Part shown: piece by piece, positions 50,497 to 58,328 of the stretch | Layout: each line of letters begins with the position of its first letter | Numbering within the stretch: the stretch's first letter is position 1 | Assembly: GCA_016938655.1 (NCBI GenBank) | Contig: JAFGUG010000099.1 | Span: 1 to 64,000 of the forward strand | Length of the DNA stretch: 64,000 nucleotides | Direction: 5' to 3' | DNA from: Thiotrichales bacterium | Lineage (GTDB): Bacteria; Pseudomonadota; Gammaproteobacteria; Thiomicrospirales; Thiomicrospiraceae | Made by a program: the position numbers and the translations under genes | The notes under the pieces: model-generated | Databases searched by the model: none | What the model was told of the DNA's origin: nothing | What the model saw: the letters and a program-made list of their open reading frames with translations, nothing else

Positions 50497-51411
50497 ATGA
50501 TATTGCGCTTAATGAAAACTCTATTGATCAGTTTCATGATGGTATTTTTTAGTGTTTCAGCCCATGCTAAACTCAACGTCGTCACTACAACCGGGATGAT
50601 TGCCGACTTAGTGCAAAACATCGGCGGCGACCAGGTGAGTGTCACGCCATTAATGAGCACCGGTGTCGACCCACACCTGTATAAAGCAACCCAAGGCGAT
50701 TTGCGCAAACTCATGAAAGCCGACATCATTTTTTACAATGGCCTGCACTTAGAAGGCAAGATGCAAGATATCTTTGAGAAGATGGCGCGTAATAAAGCGG
50801 TGTATGCAGTGGCCAACAACTTACCGAGCAACAAAGTCATTCATCACGGCGCGCATACCGACCCACACGTATGGTTTGATATTCAGCTTTGGATGCAAGC
50901 CGGTGAAAACGTCTTAAACGCACTGATTAAACATGACCCAAAACAGCAAGCACGGTTTAAAGACAATGCTGCACGCTACTTTCAAAAATTAACCGAATTA
51001 GACCGGTGGACGGCTCAACAAATCAAAAGCATCCCTGAACAACAACGTATTTTGATTACCGCACACGATGCGTTTGGCTATTTTGGTCAAGCGTACGGAT
51101 TACAAGTTAAAGGACTGCAAGGCGTAAGCACAGCGGCAGAGTTTGGACTGCAAGACATCAAACAACTCAAAGACATTATTGTGGCCAATAAAATCAAAGC
51201 GGTATTTGTTGAGTCCAGTGTCTCGCCTCGCTTTATTCAATCTCTAGTGAAAGGAGTGGAAGCCGAAGGCCATAGCCTAAAAATTGGTGGCGAACTCTAC
51301 TCAGATGCCATGGGCTTGACCAATACCCCAGAGGGCACTTACATCGGCATGGTAACCCATAATGTGAAAACCATTGTTGGCGCACTTAAAGGGGAAGCAC
51401 ACCATGAGTAA
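50497..51411 (+). CDS. Mn/Zn ABC transporter, periplasmic substrate-binding protein (TroA/ZnuA family)
   Basis: 304 residues with a signal peptide (about 1-24, cut after SAHA). Metal-ligand candidates are H60 (GVDPHLY), H124 (DPHVW), H190 (AHDAFGYF) and D270 (YSDAMG). Three His and one Asp is the TroA-like set, which can bind Zn or Mn. The region TTTGMIADLVQNIGGD and the tail GTYIGMVTHN closely match TroA. The start may be ATG 50512. It is the first of four genes (binding protein, ATPase, two permeases), the troABCD order. Confidence 0.88.
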   Translation: MILRLMKTLLISFMMVFFSVSAHAKLNVVTTTGMIADLVQNIGGDQVSVTPLMSTGVDPHLYKATQGDLRKLMKADIIFYNGLHLEGKMQDIFEKMARNKAVYAVANNLPSNKVIHHGAHTDPHVWFDIQLWMQAGENVLNALIKHDPKQQARFKDNAARYFQKLTELDRWTAQQIKSIPEQQRILITAHDAFGYFGQAYGLQVKGLQGVSTAAEFGLQDIKQLKDIIVANKIKAVFVESSVSPRFIQSLVKGVEAEGHSLKIGGELYSDAMGLTNTPEGTYIGMVTHNVKTIVGALKGEAHHE

Positions 51412-52201
51412 CAGTGCCAACCGCCCTGCGCCTATAAATGTGCAAAACTTAAGCATGCGTTATCACCACAAACCGGTGTTAACTGACGTCAGCTTTGAGA
51501 TTCCAGAGGGCAAAACCATTGCCATTGTCGGCCCAAATGGCGCAGGTAAATCGACGCTACTTAAAGGCATGATGGGACTCGAACCTCTTATTGAAGGCAG
51601 TGTGAGTTTCTTTGGTGAACCGCTGACTGAAAAACGACTCTCTACCGCTTACGTGCCCCAGCGTGAAGAGATTGACTGGGACTTTCCAATCTCAGTGATG
51701 GACGTGGTGTTGATGGGACGTCATGGCCAGCTCAAACTTTGGCAACGTCCAGGCAAACTCGATCATGAAATTGCCGAACAAGCGCTTAAAGACCTGCAAA
51801 TGTGGGACTTTCGTGACCGTCAAATCAGCCAACTCTCTGGCGGCCAACAGCAACGTGTATTTTTGGCACGTGCCTTAGCACAACAAGCTAACTTGTATCT
51901 AATGGATGAACCGTTTGCCGGCGTGGATGTGGCCACCGAAAAAGCCATTATCGAACTGTTCAAAACCCTCAAAGCCCAAGGCAAAACCATAGTTTGCGTG
52001 CATCACGATTTAAACACTGTTGGCGAATATTTTGATTGGATTTTATTTATCAATGCACGCCTAGTCGCAGCCGGTCCGGTTGAAGAGGTGCTCACCAAAG
52101 AGAACCTACAAAAAACCTACGGCGGTCGTTTATCGCTGTTGAATGACCTCACCGAAGAGATGTATCGTACCCGTCTTAACCAAGCCCACAAAAGCGATTA
52201 A
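51404..52201 (+). CDS. Mn/Zn ABC transporter, ATP-binding protein
   Basis: 265 residues from ATG 51404 (MSNSANRPAP), preceded by GGGGAAG; a start ten codons earlier is less likely. Walker A GPNGAGKST, the signature LSGGQQQRV and Walker B LYLMDEP, followed by a His switch (VCVHHDL), are all present. It overlaps the binding-protein stop by 8 bases. Confidence 0.93.
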   Translation: MSNSANRPAPINVQNLSMRYHHKPVLTDVSFEIPEGKTIAIVGPNGAGKSTLLKGMMGLEPLIEGSVSFFGEPLTEKRLSTAYVPQREEIDWDFPISVMDVVLMGRHGQLKLWQRPGKLDHEIAEQALKDLQMWDFRDRQISQLSGGQQQRVFLARALAQQANLYLMDEPFAGVDVATEKAIIELFKTLKAQGKTIVCVHHDLNTVGEYFDWILFINARLVAAGPVEEVLTKENLQKTYGGRLSLLNDLTEEMYRTRLNQAHKSD

Positions 52202-52213
52202 GGCAGATATATC

Positions 52214-53566
52214 ATGGATTCGTTCACCCTCCTCGACCCAACTCTTGCCCCCAGCACTTGGCAACTGCTTAAAGAATTTTGGCAGTTCAATGACATGAAT
52301 GTTTTGTGGGTCTTAATGGGCAGTATTTTACTGGGCATCAGTGCCTCAGTGATTGGCTCATTTGCCTTTTTAAGACGCCGCTCGTTAATTGGCGATGCCC
52401 TTGCGCATGCCGCACTTCCCGGTGTAATGGTAGCGTTTTTACTATTTCAGACCCGTGATCCGATGGTGATGTTTTTAGGCGCCGTGGCATCAAGTTTTAT
52501 CGGTTTTTTCATTATCGATTGGTTACCTAAAAACACCAAAATCAAACCCGATGCGGCCTTGGCGATTACCCTCTCTTTCTTTTTTGCGCTAGGCTTAATG
52601 CTGCTGTCCTTTATTCAGGGCATGGAAGTCGAGAACAAAAGCGGACTGGATAAAATTTTATTTGGTCAAGCGGCCGCCATGACCCATGAAGACATTACAT
52701 TGCTCATGTACGTAACAATTTTTATCTTAATTAACGTCGTGCTGTTTTTTCAAAAGTTTCGACTCATCGCATTTAACAGCAGTTACGCCCGCAGTTTGGG
52801 GATCGCGGTCAATCGTTATGAGCTCTTGCTCGCCCTATTGATTGTTATGTCCGTGGTGGTTGGTTTGCAGTTAGTGGGCGTGGTATTAATGGCGGCCGTG
52901 TTGTTAACCCCGGTTGCCACCGCCCGTCTATGGAGTAATCAATTACGCAACATTCTGTTACTTGCGGGCACAGTGGGGGCAATGAGTGCCATTATTAGCA
53001 CGCAAATCTCGTATCTTGCGCCCGCCATGCCAACCGGTCCTTGGATGGTGGTGAGCCTATCCACTCTATTCTTTTTGTCACTGCTGTTTGCACCCGATAA
53101 AGGATTAATTCAACGTTACCTTAAACAGCACCAACTGCGTCAACGGGTATCGCAAGAGAACATTTTGCGCACGCTCTACAAGCTATGGGAACGAAGTGAA
53201 TTTACCCAGAACGATTTCAGCATCTCAGATATTCAAGCATTGCGTGCCATGAACACACATGACTTGCGAAAAACCCTCAAACAGCTGTGTCGTAACACCT
53301 TACTTAAAGAGTCCGCACGTGGCTTTCGACTCACTGAATCTGGCTTAGAGCAAGCCACTCAGTTAACCCGTCGTCATCGCTTGTGGGAGAACTACCTTAA
53401 TGAACACTTAGAGTTAAGCCCTGACCAGGTGCACTCGCAAGCCGAACGAATCGAGCACATTCTAACCCTAGAACAAGAGAAACAGCTTGAAGAGGAACTC
53501 AAAGACAGCTTGCAAGACCCACATGGCAATGCCATTCCAAATGGTGCAACAGGCGGTGTTAAGTGA
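52214..53566 (+). CDS. Mn/Zn ABC transporter permease with C-terminal MntR/DtxR-like domain
   Basis: 450 residues. Residues 1 to about 295 form an ABC-3 permease with about nine helices. Residues about 313-442 match the DtxR/MntR fold: a winged helix (ILRTLYKLWERSE through FRLTESGLEQA) and the dimerisation segment RRHRLWENYLNEHLELSP, ending DPHGNAIP. By alignment with remembered DtxR and MntR, H388, E411, E414 and H415 sit where MntR has H77, E99, E102 and H103. The N-terminal ligands (MntR D8, E11) appear to be N316 and R319. Such fusions are known in some TroC/MntC-type permeases. The domain may sense metal in the cytoplasm or gate transport. Confidence 0.9.
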   Translation: MDSFTLLDPTLAPSTWQLLKEFWQFNDMNVLWVLMGSILLGISASVIGSFAFLRRRSLIGDALAHAALPGVMVAFLLFQTRDPMVMFLGAVASSFIGFFIIDWLPKNTKIKPDAALAITLSFFFALGLMLLSFIQGMEVENKSGLDKILFGQAAAMTHEDITLLMYVTIFILINVVLFFQKFRLIAFNSSYARSLGIAVNRYELLLALLIVMSVVVGLQLVGVVLMAAVLLTPVATARLWSNQLRNILLLAGTVGAMSAIISTQISYLAPAMPTGPWMVVSLSTLFFLSLLFAPDKGLIQRYLKQHQLRQRVSQENILRTLYKLWERSEFTQNDFSISDIQALRAMNTHDLRKTLKQLCRNTLLKESARGFRLTESGLEQATQLTRRHRLWENYLNEHLELSPDQVHSQAERIEHILTLEQEKQLEEELKDSLQDPHGNAIPNGATGGVK

Positions 53567-54456
53567 TGAATGATTTACTGATTATTGCCACCGCCTCGTT
53601 AGTTGCCATCTCAAGTGCTTTAGTTGGGGTGTTTTTAATTTTACGCCGTCAAGCTCTCATGGGCGACGCCATCAGCCACTCGGTTTTATTGGGCATTGTC
53701 ATCGCGTTTTTAGCCACCGATTCGCGTTCGTTACCGGTTATGTTAACGGGTGCGGTGTTTATTGGCCTCCTCACCGCTTGGTTAAGTGATACCTTGCACA
53801 AGGTCGGTAAATTACAGAGCGATGCCAGTATTGGGATTGTCTTCACGCTGTTTTTTGCGGTGGGCGTGATTTTAGTCTCTTTGTACGCAGGTCAAATTGA
53901 CCTTGACCAAGAGTGCGTGCTTTATGGTGAAATCGCTTTTGTACCCTTTGACACCATTGTTTGGGGCAGTGCCGAAAATGGCACTGATATTGGCCCACGA
54001 GCGTTATGGGCGATTGGTATTGTGTTTTTGATTGTTTTGGCCAGTATTCTAGTGGGCTTTGAACGCCTTAAAACCGTGACCTTCCACCCAAGTTTGGCGG
54101 TCTCTTTAGGCATTAACGTGGTATTTTGGCACTACTTTTTAATGACTTTGGTCTCCATGACCACCGTGGCTTCGTTTGATGCAGTCGGTGCTATTTTGGT
54201 AGTGGCACTGTTAGTGATTCCAGCCAGCAGTGCGTATTTAGTGTCTTCATCCTTAAAGAGTATGCTGTGGATTGCCGCCGCTTATGGTCAAGCTTCGGTT
54301 TTACTGGGATATGGGGTGGCTTTTTGGTTAGACAGCTCTATCTCCGCATCCATTGCCGTCATAGCAGGCCTGCTGCTTTTTGGCACGATTGTGATTTTAG
54401 AAGTTCGTAAAAAGGTATTTGGCAAACAGATAAAAGCCGCTTTACGCGCTCGATAA
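53563..54456 (+). CDS. Mn/Zn ABC transporter permease, second subunit
   Basis: 297 residues with about nine helices, an ABC-3 permease (TroD/MntD-like) without an extra C-terminal domain. Typical segments are RRQALMGDAISHSVLLGI and VVALLVIPASSAYLV. It overlaps the preceding gene by 4 bases; ATG 53566 is an alternative start. The exact repeat copy at 54363-54374 encodes AGLLLF of the last helix. Confidence 0.92.
   Translation: MMNDLLIIATASLVAISSALVGVFLILRRQALMGDAISHSVLLGIVIAFLATDSRSLPVMLTGAVFIGLLTAWLSDTLHKVGKLQSDASIGIVFTLFFAVGVILVSLYAGQIDLDQECVLYGEIAFVPFDTIVWGSAENGTDIGPRALWAIGIVFLIVLASILVGFERLKTVTFHPSLAVSLGINVVFWHYFLMTLVSMTTVASFDAVGAILVVALLVIPASSAYLVSSSLKSMLWIAAAYGQASVLLGYGVAFWLDSSISASIAVIAGLLLFGTIVILEVRKKVFGKQIKAALRAR
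54363..54374. repeat. Exact copy of the AGCAGGCCTGCT palindrome (inside the second permease)
   Basis: Read in frame as Ala-Gly-Leu-Leu in a membrane helix. Right flank GCTTTT. Confidence 0.8.
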
Positions 54457-54480
54457 TGGCTGGAAATCACAATTAAACAA

Positions 54481-54536
54481 TCAACAGGCCTGTTGAATTT
54501 AATTTAAAGCGCATTGGATTTAAGCAGGCCTGCTTA
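54481..54536. repeat. Two extended palindromes of the AGCAGGCCTGCT family, intergenic
   Basis: 54481-54496 is TCAACAGGCCTGTTGA, a perfect 16-bp palindrome with compensatory changes in both arms. 54521-54536 is TAAGCAGGCCTGCTTA, also perfect, with right flank ACTTTG. They lie 24 bp apart between convergent genes, where they may act as transcription stops. Confidence 0.8.
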
Positions 54537-54570
54537 CTTTGATTTTGCTTTAACACCGTAAAGGTAACTT

Positions 54571-54603
54571 AAGTCACCTAAGTCACCTAAGTCACCTAAG
54601 TCA
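54571..54603. repeat. Tandem 9-bp repeat AAGTCACCT at the end of the HAD gene
   Basis: Three full AAGTCACCT units follow each other from 54571, with a partial fourth that runs into the stop codon (54601-54603) of the minus-strand HAD gene. Copy number could vary by slippage. Confidence 0.7.
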
Positions 54604-55449
54604 TTTAATGAGATAGCTTTCAATAAACTCAGCGACGCCCTCTTCGGCATTCGACTTAGCTCGCAACATAGTTGGCAAATGGCTTTTAACCGTTTCTGAG
54701 GCATTTTCCATCACCACACCAAACCCCACTAAACGCAACATATCCAAATCATTCATACCATCACCCAACGCCACCGTTTGCAGAGCCGACTTGCCTTTCA
54801 TCTCGAGTAATTTGGACAATGCCATCCCCTTTGAAACCCCAAGATTCATGACCTCTAAATACTCTGGCGAGGTAAACGTGATATTCAACAGTGCTGAAAA
54901 TTGCGCCGATAACGCCCGCTCTAAGAGCACAAGCATGGCATGCTCTGCCGTAAAGTAGATTTTATCAATGCGTGATAAATCCAATGCATTAAAGTCGGAA
55001 ATCTGATATCGAAACCCAGATTGGTCATGCATTGCCAGCAACGCTTCGTGCGGCTCTTCAACAAACCACGAGTCTTGTTGATAAAGGTTACGATGAACGT
55101 CAAACTCACGCGATACCGCCAAAACCGCTTCAACCAAATGTGCTGGCATCTGGTTTTCGTATAACACTTGGCCTCTAAAATCATGAATCCGCGCACCATT
55201 CGAGGTAATCAAACACGCATCTACCCCCAGCTGCTTTGCCATTAAATGGACATCTTCATAATGCCGACCGGTCGCTAACATAAACTCGGTACCTTGCTTT
55301 ACCAAGCGCTGCACTGTCTGGATGGTTCGCTCTGAAAGCTTGTGTTCAGCGTTCAACAAAGTGCCGTCCATATCGGCCACCACCAACTGAACATGGTCTC
55401 TATCCGGAAACGTTAAGGTTGAAGGTAAAGAAGTGAAGTGATTGGTCAT
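54601..55449 (-). CDS. Cof-type HAD-IIB phosphatase
   Basis: 282 residues. The nucleophile motif DMDGTLL begins at D26, with D28 as acid-base. Motif IV is ALGDGMNDLDMLRLVG (about residue 230). A Cof-type cap lies between. These enzymes dephosphorylate sugar phosphates and similar metabolites with broad specificity. The true substrate is unknown. It lies 10 bp after the BFD-like gene, probably in one operon with it and the PilZ gene. Confidence 0.9.
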   Translation of the reverse strand: MTNHFTSLPSTLTFPDRDHVQLVVADMDGTLLNAEHKLSERTIQTVQRLVKQGTEFMLATGRHYEDVHLMAKQLGVDACLITSNGARIHDFRGQVLYENQMPAHLVEAVLAVSREFDVHRNLYQQDSWFVEEPHEALLAMHDQSGFRYQISDFNALDLSRIDKIYFTAEHAMLVLLERALSAQFSALLNITFTSPEYLEVMNLGVSKGMALSKLLEMKGKSALQTVALGDGMNDLDMLRLVGFGVVMENASETVKSHLPTMLRAKSNAEEGVAEFIESYLIK

Positions 55450-55459
55450 GTGCGTGTCG

Positions 55460-55816
55460 TTAGTTGGCTGAATCTGAGCAGGCCTGCTCAGTTTCAGACG
55501 CTTCTAAGTTTTTAGTGTCTTCTGATGCTTTGGCAGGTTCACTTAAATCGTGAGCGTTCAACACCTCAACCAAACGTTCAACTTGCAGCTTGCAACAGCC
55601 ACTGCCTTGGCAGGCATAGGTTTGATTTGAAATGGCCTCTACGGTTTTTGCCCCGCGATGAAAGGCCTCAATAATGTCTTTTTTGGGCACGTCATAACAC
55701 ACACACACATTACGACTTAGGTTTTCGGTTAACAAACGTGGTAATTGCGCCGGCACGTCTTGAGTTTGGGCATTGTCTGCTGCGGATGTTTTGGTGGTAA
55801 GGGGTTTAGATGTCAT
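55460..55816 (-). CDS. BFD-like [2Fe-2S] protein
   Basis: 118 residues. After a 30-residue disordered N-terminus comes a BFD-like segment with C38 and C40 (CVCYDV), helices, and C69, C74 and C75 (ACQGSGCCKLQVERLVEVL). Bacterioferritin-associated ferredoxin and NirB-type domains have CxC then CxxC; here the second pair is spaced CX4CC. The role could be electron transfer or Fe-S delivery. An exact repeat copy encodes the near-C-terminal EQACS. It is 4 bp downstream of the PilZ gene. Confidence 0.75.
   Translation of the reverse strand: MTSKPLTTKTSAADNAQTQDVPAQLPRLLTENLSRNVCVCYDVPKKDIIEAFHRGAKTVEAISNQTYACQGSGCCKLQVERLVEVLNAHDLSEPAKASEDTKNLEASETEQACSDSAN
55474..55491. repeat. 18-bp perfect palindrome containing AGCAGGCCTGCT (inside BFD-like gene)
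   Basis: The 12-mer (55477-55488) is extended by CTG and CAG. It encodes Glu-Gln-Ala-Cys-Ser close to the stop codon. Confidence 0.8.
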
Positions 55817-55820
55817 GCCG

Positions 55821-56744
55821 CTATTTTAACTCAGGATGTGCAGAAACCAACTCTTGCTCAATCACAAACTGCGTAATTAAAGCCTGCTGACCTGGCGCTA
55901 CATTTTCAAACTCAAACGACACCCGGTAACGAGATTTTGGTTTTTCTGATTGCTGACTAGAAACGCTTGTCCCAATAGGCAAGCGACCAACAATTCTGGC
56001 TTGTGCCGCCACAATCGCTTGAGGTAACTGCATTAAAACATAAAACGACCCATCCGCTGCGAACTCGTCTTCACCCTCAATCGCCAACCCGCCAGTACTT
56101 AAATTGAGCCCACGAATCGGCCAATGCTCCGGATAACTCAAATCGCCAAAGCGGGCTTTTAAATCGGTGTAGGCTTGCTCGTAGATATTGAGCTTAAAGA
56201 TTAGGTTTTGCAGTACTTGCGCTAACCAATTGCCTTTATCAGCCAAGGCAGCCAAATTATGCAAATAACGCTCACCTGAGAAGGGAGCATAAAGCGGCCG
56301 TGTAAATAGAAAAACTTGACCATCATAACTTTGCTCAACCGCTGCAAGTAAACTTAAAATCAGTTCGTCCACTCGGTAGTAAAGCGCATGAATCAATGGA
56401 AAAACCGACGATTTGCCATTCCCCTCAGGCATGCTAATCAGACGGTCTTGATCAAGTTTGGGGTAAAAGTCTTTAGATTGGCGCGGGTCTTTACCTTGAA
56501 TAAGATAATCCAGCAGCCACACCAAAAAGTCGACACGCTGATTAACCCCTTTAAATAGATTAATCGCACCGTTTCTGAGGTGTTTTTCATCTAAGAACAA
56601 ATGATTTAACTGACTTTGATGACGTTGAAAAGCGGCATTCGATTTAGAAGGAACCGACATCTCAGAAACAGACTCGGGCACTGCCCAGATAAAGACAGGC
56701 AGTTCGACATTCATTCTAAAAAATTTACGCTTATTTTCGGGCAT
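55821..56744 (-). CDS. PilZ-domain protein with a large insertion (c-di-GMP receptor candidate)
   Basis: 307 residues. RKFFR at 6-10, followed by MNVELPVFI, looks like the first strand and RxxxR of a PilZ domain. The second PilZ motif, NLSTGG, is at 214-219 and is followed by typical strands (SFYVLMQLPQ, AQARIVGRL, RYRVSFEFEN). About 190 residues, mostly helical, lie between them. Either the PilZ domain is split by an insertion, or RKFFR is incidental. It lies 4 bp upstream of the BFD-like gene. c-di-GMP binding is inferred from both motifs. Confidence 0.75.
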   Translation of the reverse strand: MPENKRKFFRMNVELPVFIWAVPESVSEMSVPSKSNAAFQRHQSQLNHLFLDEKHLRNGAINLFKGVNQRVDFLVWLLDYLIQGKDPRQSKDFYPKLDQDRLISMPEGNGKSSVFPLIHALYYRVDELILSLLAAVEQSYDGQVFLFTRPLYAPFSGERYLHNLAALADKGNWLAQVLQNLIFKLNIYEQAYTDLKARFGDLSYPEHWPIRGLNLSTGGLAIEGEDEFAADGSFYVLMQLPQAIVAAQARIVGRLPIGTSVSSQQSEKPKSRYRVSFEFENVAPGQQALITQFVIEQELVSAHPELK

Positions 56745-56939
56745 TCGCTTACCGTCTTTATCTTAAGAAAACTATGATCATTCGTTTGAACAAACCGAAT
56801 TTTCTTTATTGTACAGACAGACAAGGCGATTAAAAAGGTGGTAACGACCCATTACGCAAACAAAAGATAAGCCGTCTACGAACAACACGTAAACGCCCCA
56901 CTTAAATTCTACACATGATGAGTCAGGAGGCGTTAACCA

Positions 56940-58319
56940 TTAGTGACCGTGGGGAATGGTGGCTCTGAAAACAACCAAGAACAGATAAAACCAAACAATG
57001 CCGGCACTCACAAACCAGATGCTTAATCGTTTAAAACCAGATAGCTGCATTAAGCCTAAACGTTTATGTAAAACAATCAGCGCCCAAGCCACGGCCACAT
57101 AATTAAACAAGCCAAATAGATGCACCCACCCATCTCGAAAACTCGCCAAAGGTTGCGCCACCACGGCTGAGCCAATCAGCCAGTACCAGGCATTCATTAG
57201 ATCAGATGCATAGTGGATAAAAAAGAAACTGCCAATGTGACTAAAGGCACCAATCAACATTAAAGGAGCCATAAATTGACCTGTCGACTGGAAGAACTGC
57301 ATGGTGGGCACTTTCATAATTCTCGCACTGAACGCAAAGGTTCCCCAAACAATCGCAAAGGTGGAAATCAGAGCCATCGATAAGGCCATCACGCCAACCC
57401 AATCCAACATTGGAATGGGCAAAATTGACTCCATCCAATTGCCAGCTTGCACCCAAGGTAACTGGTCTTTGATTGAAGAGTGCCCTAACGAGTGATGAAA
57501 ACGCATGGTAATCGAAATCACCGCCAGTAACCAAACATAGACCCAAACATTCATCGGCTCTTTGGCACTGCTTGACTTGGTTAACTGAATCGAAGGTTTG
57601 GTTAAATTCAATTCCACCGAATTGCAGGCCTGCGCACAATCCATACACAAGGTGCAGTCTCCCATTGAATTTTTCTTCTCAAAAAAGTACGGACGTAAAT
57701 TCCACTCACACGCTTTGGTGCAATCAAACGTTCGGCACGTTTTACAGTGCGTTTGATCCGTGCTTAATTTAGCAAAGCCAACTTTACTAAAGGCACTGGT
57801 AACGCTGCCAATCGGACAAACTGAACTGCAATAGGCCATGTTTCGATACAGATAAAACAGGGTCCAAGCAACCAGTGTTAAAACCAAAAAGAACAGTGCT
57901 GACACCCAAGGCGTTTTAAGCACGTCTGGGAAAATATAGATGGGCAACCAATAAGCCACTAACAACAAACCAAATCCAATCCAGCGGTTCTTTAGCCAAG
58001 CGGGAAGTGGCTTTTTAGGCCCCATGCGGTTGAGGTGTTTACCGACAAAACTGTGCGGACAAATACCACAAAACACGGTTCCTAAGGTTGCCATGGTTAC
58101 AATCAAAAAGAATGGCCAAAACAGCGACCAAAACAGTGCGCCTGTATAAGGGTTTACTTCTTCGGTTGGGTAAACCAAGCCAAAATAGATGGCTGAACCC
58201 AACATGGCTAATACCAATAAACGAACCGTAAGCATTAACTTGCTGTTGGTAAAAAACCACCCAACAATTGGCCAGCCTAGAATATCGAGTTTATTACGTG
58301 TTTTTTCAACGGTTTTCAT
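56940..58319 (-). CDS. Membrane-bound polyferredoxin (NosR/NapH/CcoG-like 4Fe-4S protein)
   Basis: 459 residues. Six or more membrane helices (about 30-50, 63-83, 115-130, 140-157, 250-270 and a C-terminal set) surround Cys motifs: CGICP (C84, C87), CSSVCP (C164, C168) and two ferredoxin-type sets C192, C195, C200, C204 and C222, C225, C228, C232. This is a transmembrane electron carrier type. It starts 9 bp after the TonB receptor, so the two are likely one operon; it might reduce an imported metal or chelate. The substrate is not shown by sequence. A near-match of the repeat encodes CAQACN. Confidence 0.83.
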   Translation of the reverse strand: MKTVEKTRNKLDILGWPIVGWFFTNSKLMLTVRLLVLAMLGSAIYFGLVYPTEEVNPYTGALFWSLFWPFFLIVTMATLGTVFCGICPHSFVGKHLNRMGPKKPLPAWLKNRWIGFGLLLVAYWLPIYIFPDVLKTPWVSALFFLVLTLVAWTLFYLYRNMAYCSSVCPIGSVTSAFSKVGFAKLSTDQTHCKTCRTFDCTKACEWNLRPYFFEKKNSMGDCTLCMDCAQACNSVELNLTKPSIQLTKSSSAKEPMNVWVYVWLLAVISITMRFHHSLGHSSIKDQLPWVQAGNWMESILPIPMLDWVGVMALSMALISTFAIVWGTFAFSARIMKVPTMQFFQSTGQFMAPLMLIGAFSHIGSFFFIHYASDLMNAWYWLIGSAVVAQPLASFRDGWVHLFGLFNYVAVAWALIVLHKRLGLMQLSGFKRLSIWFVSAGIVWFYLFLVVFRATIPHGH

Positions 58320-58328
58320 TACTCGCTC

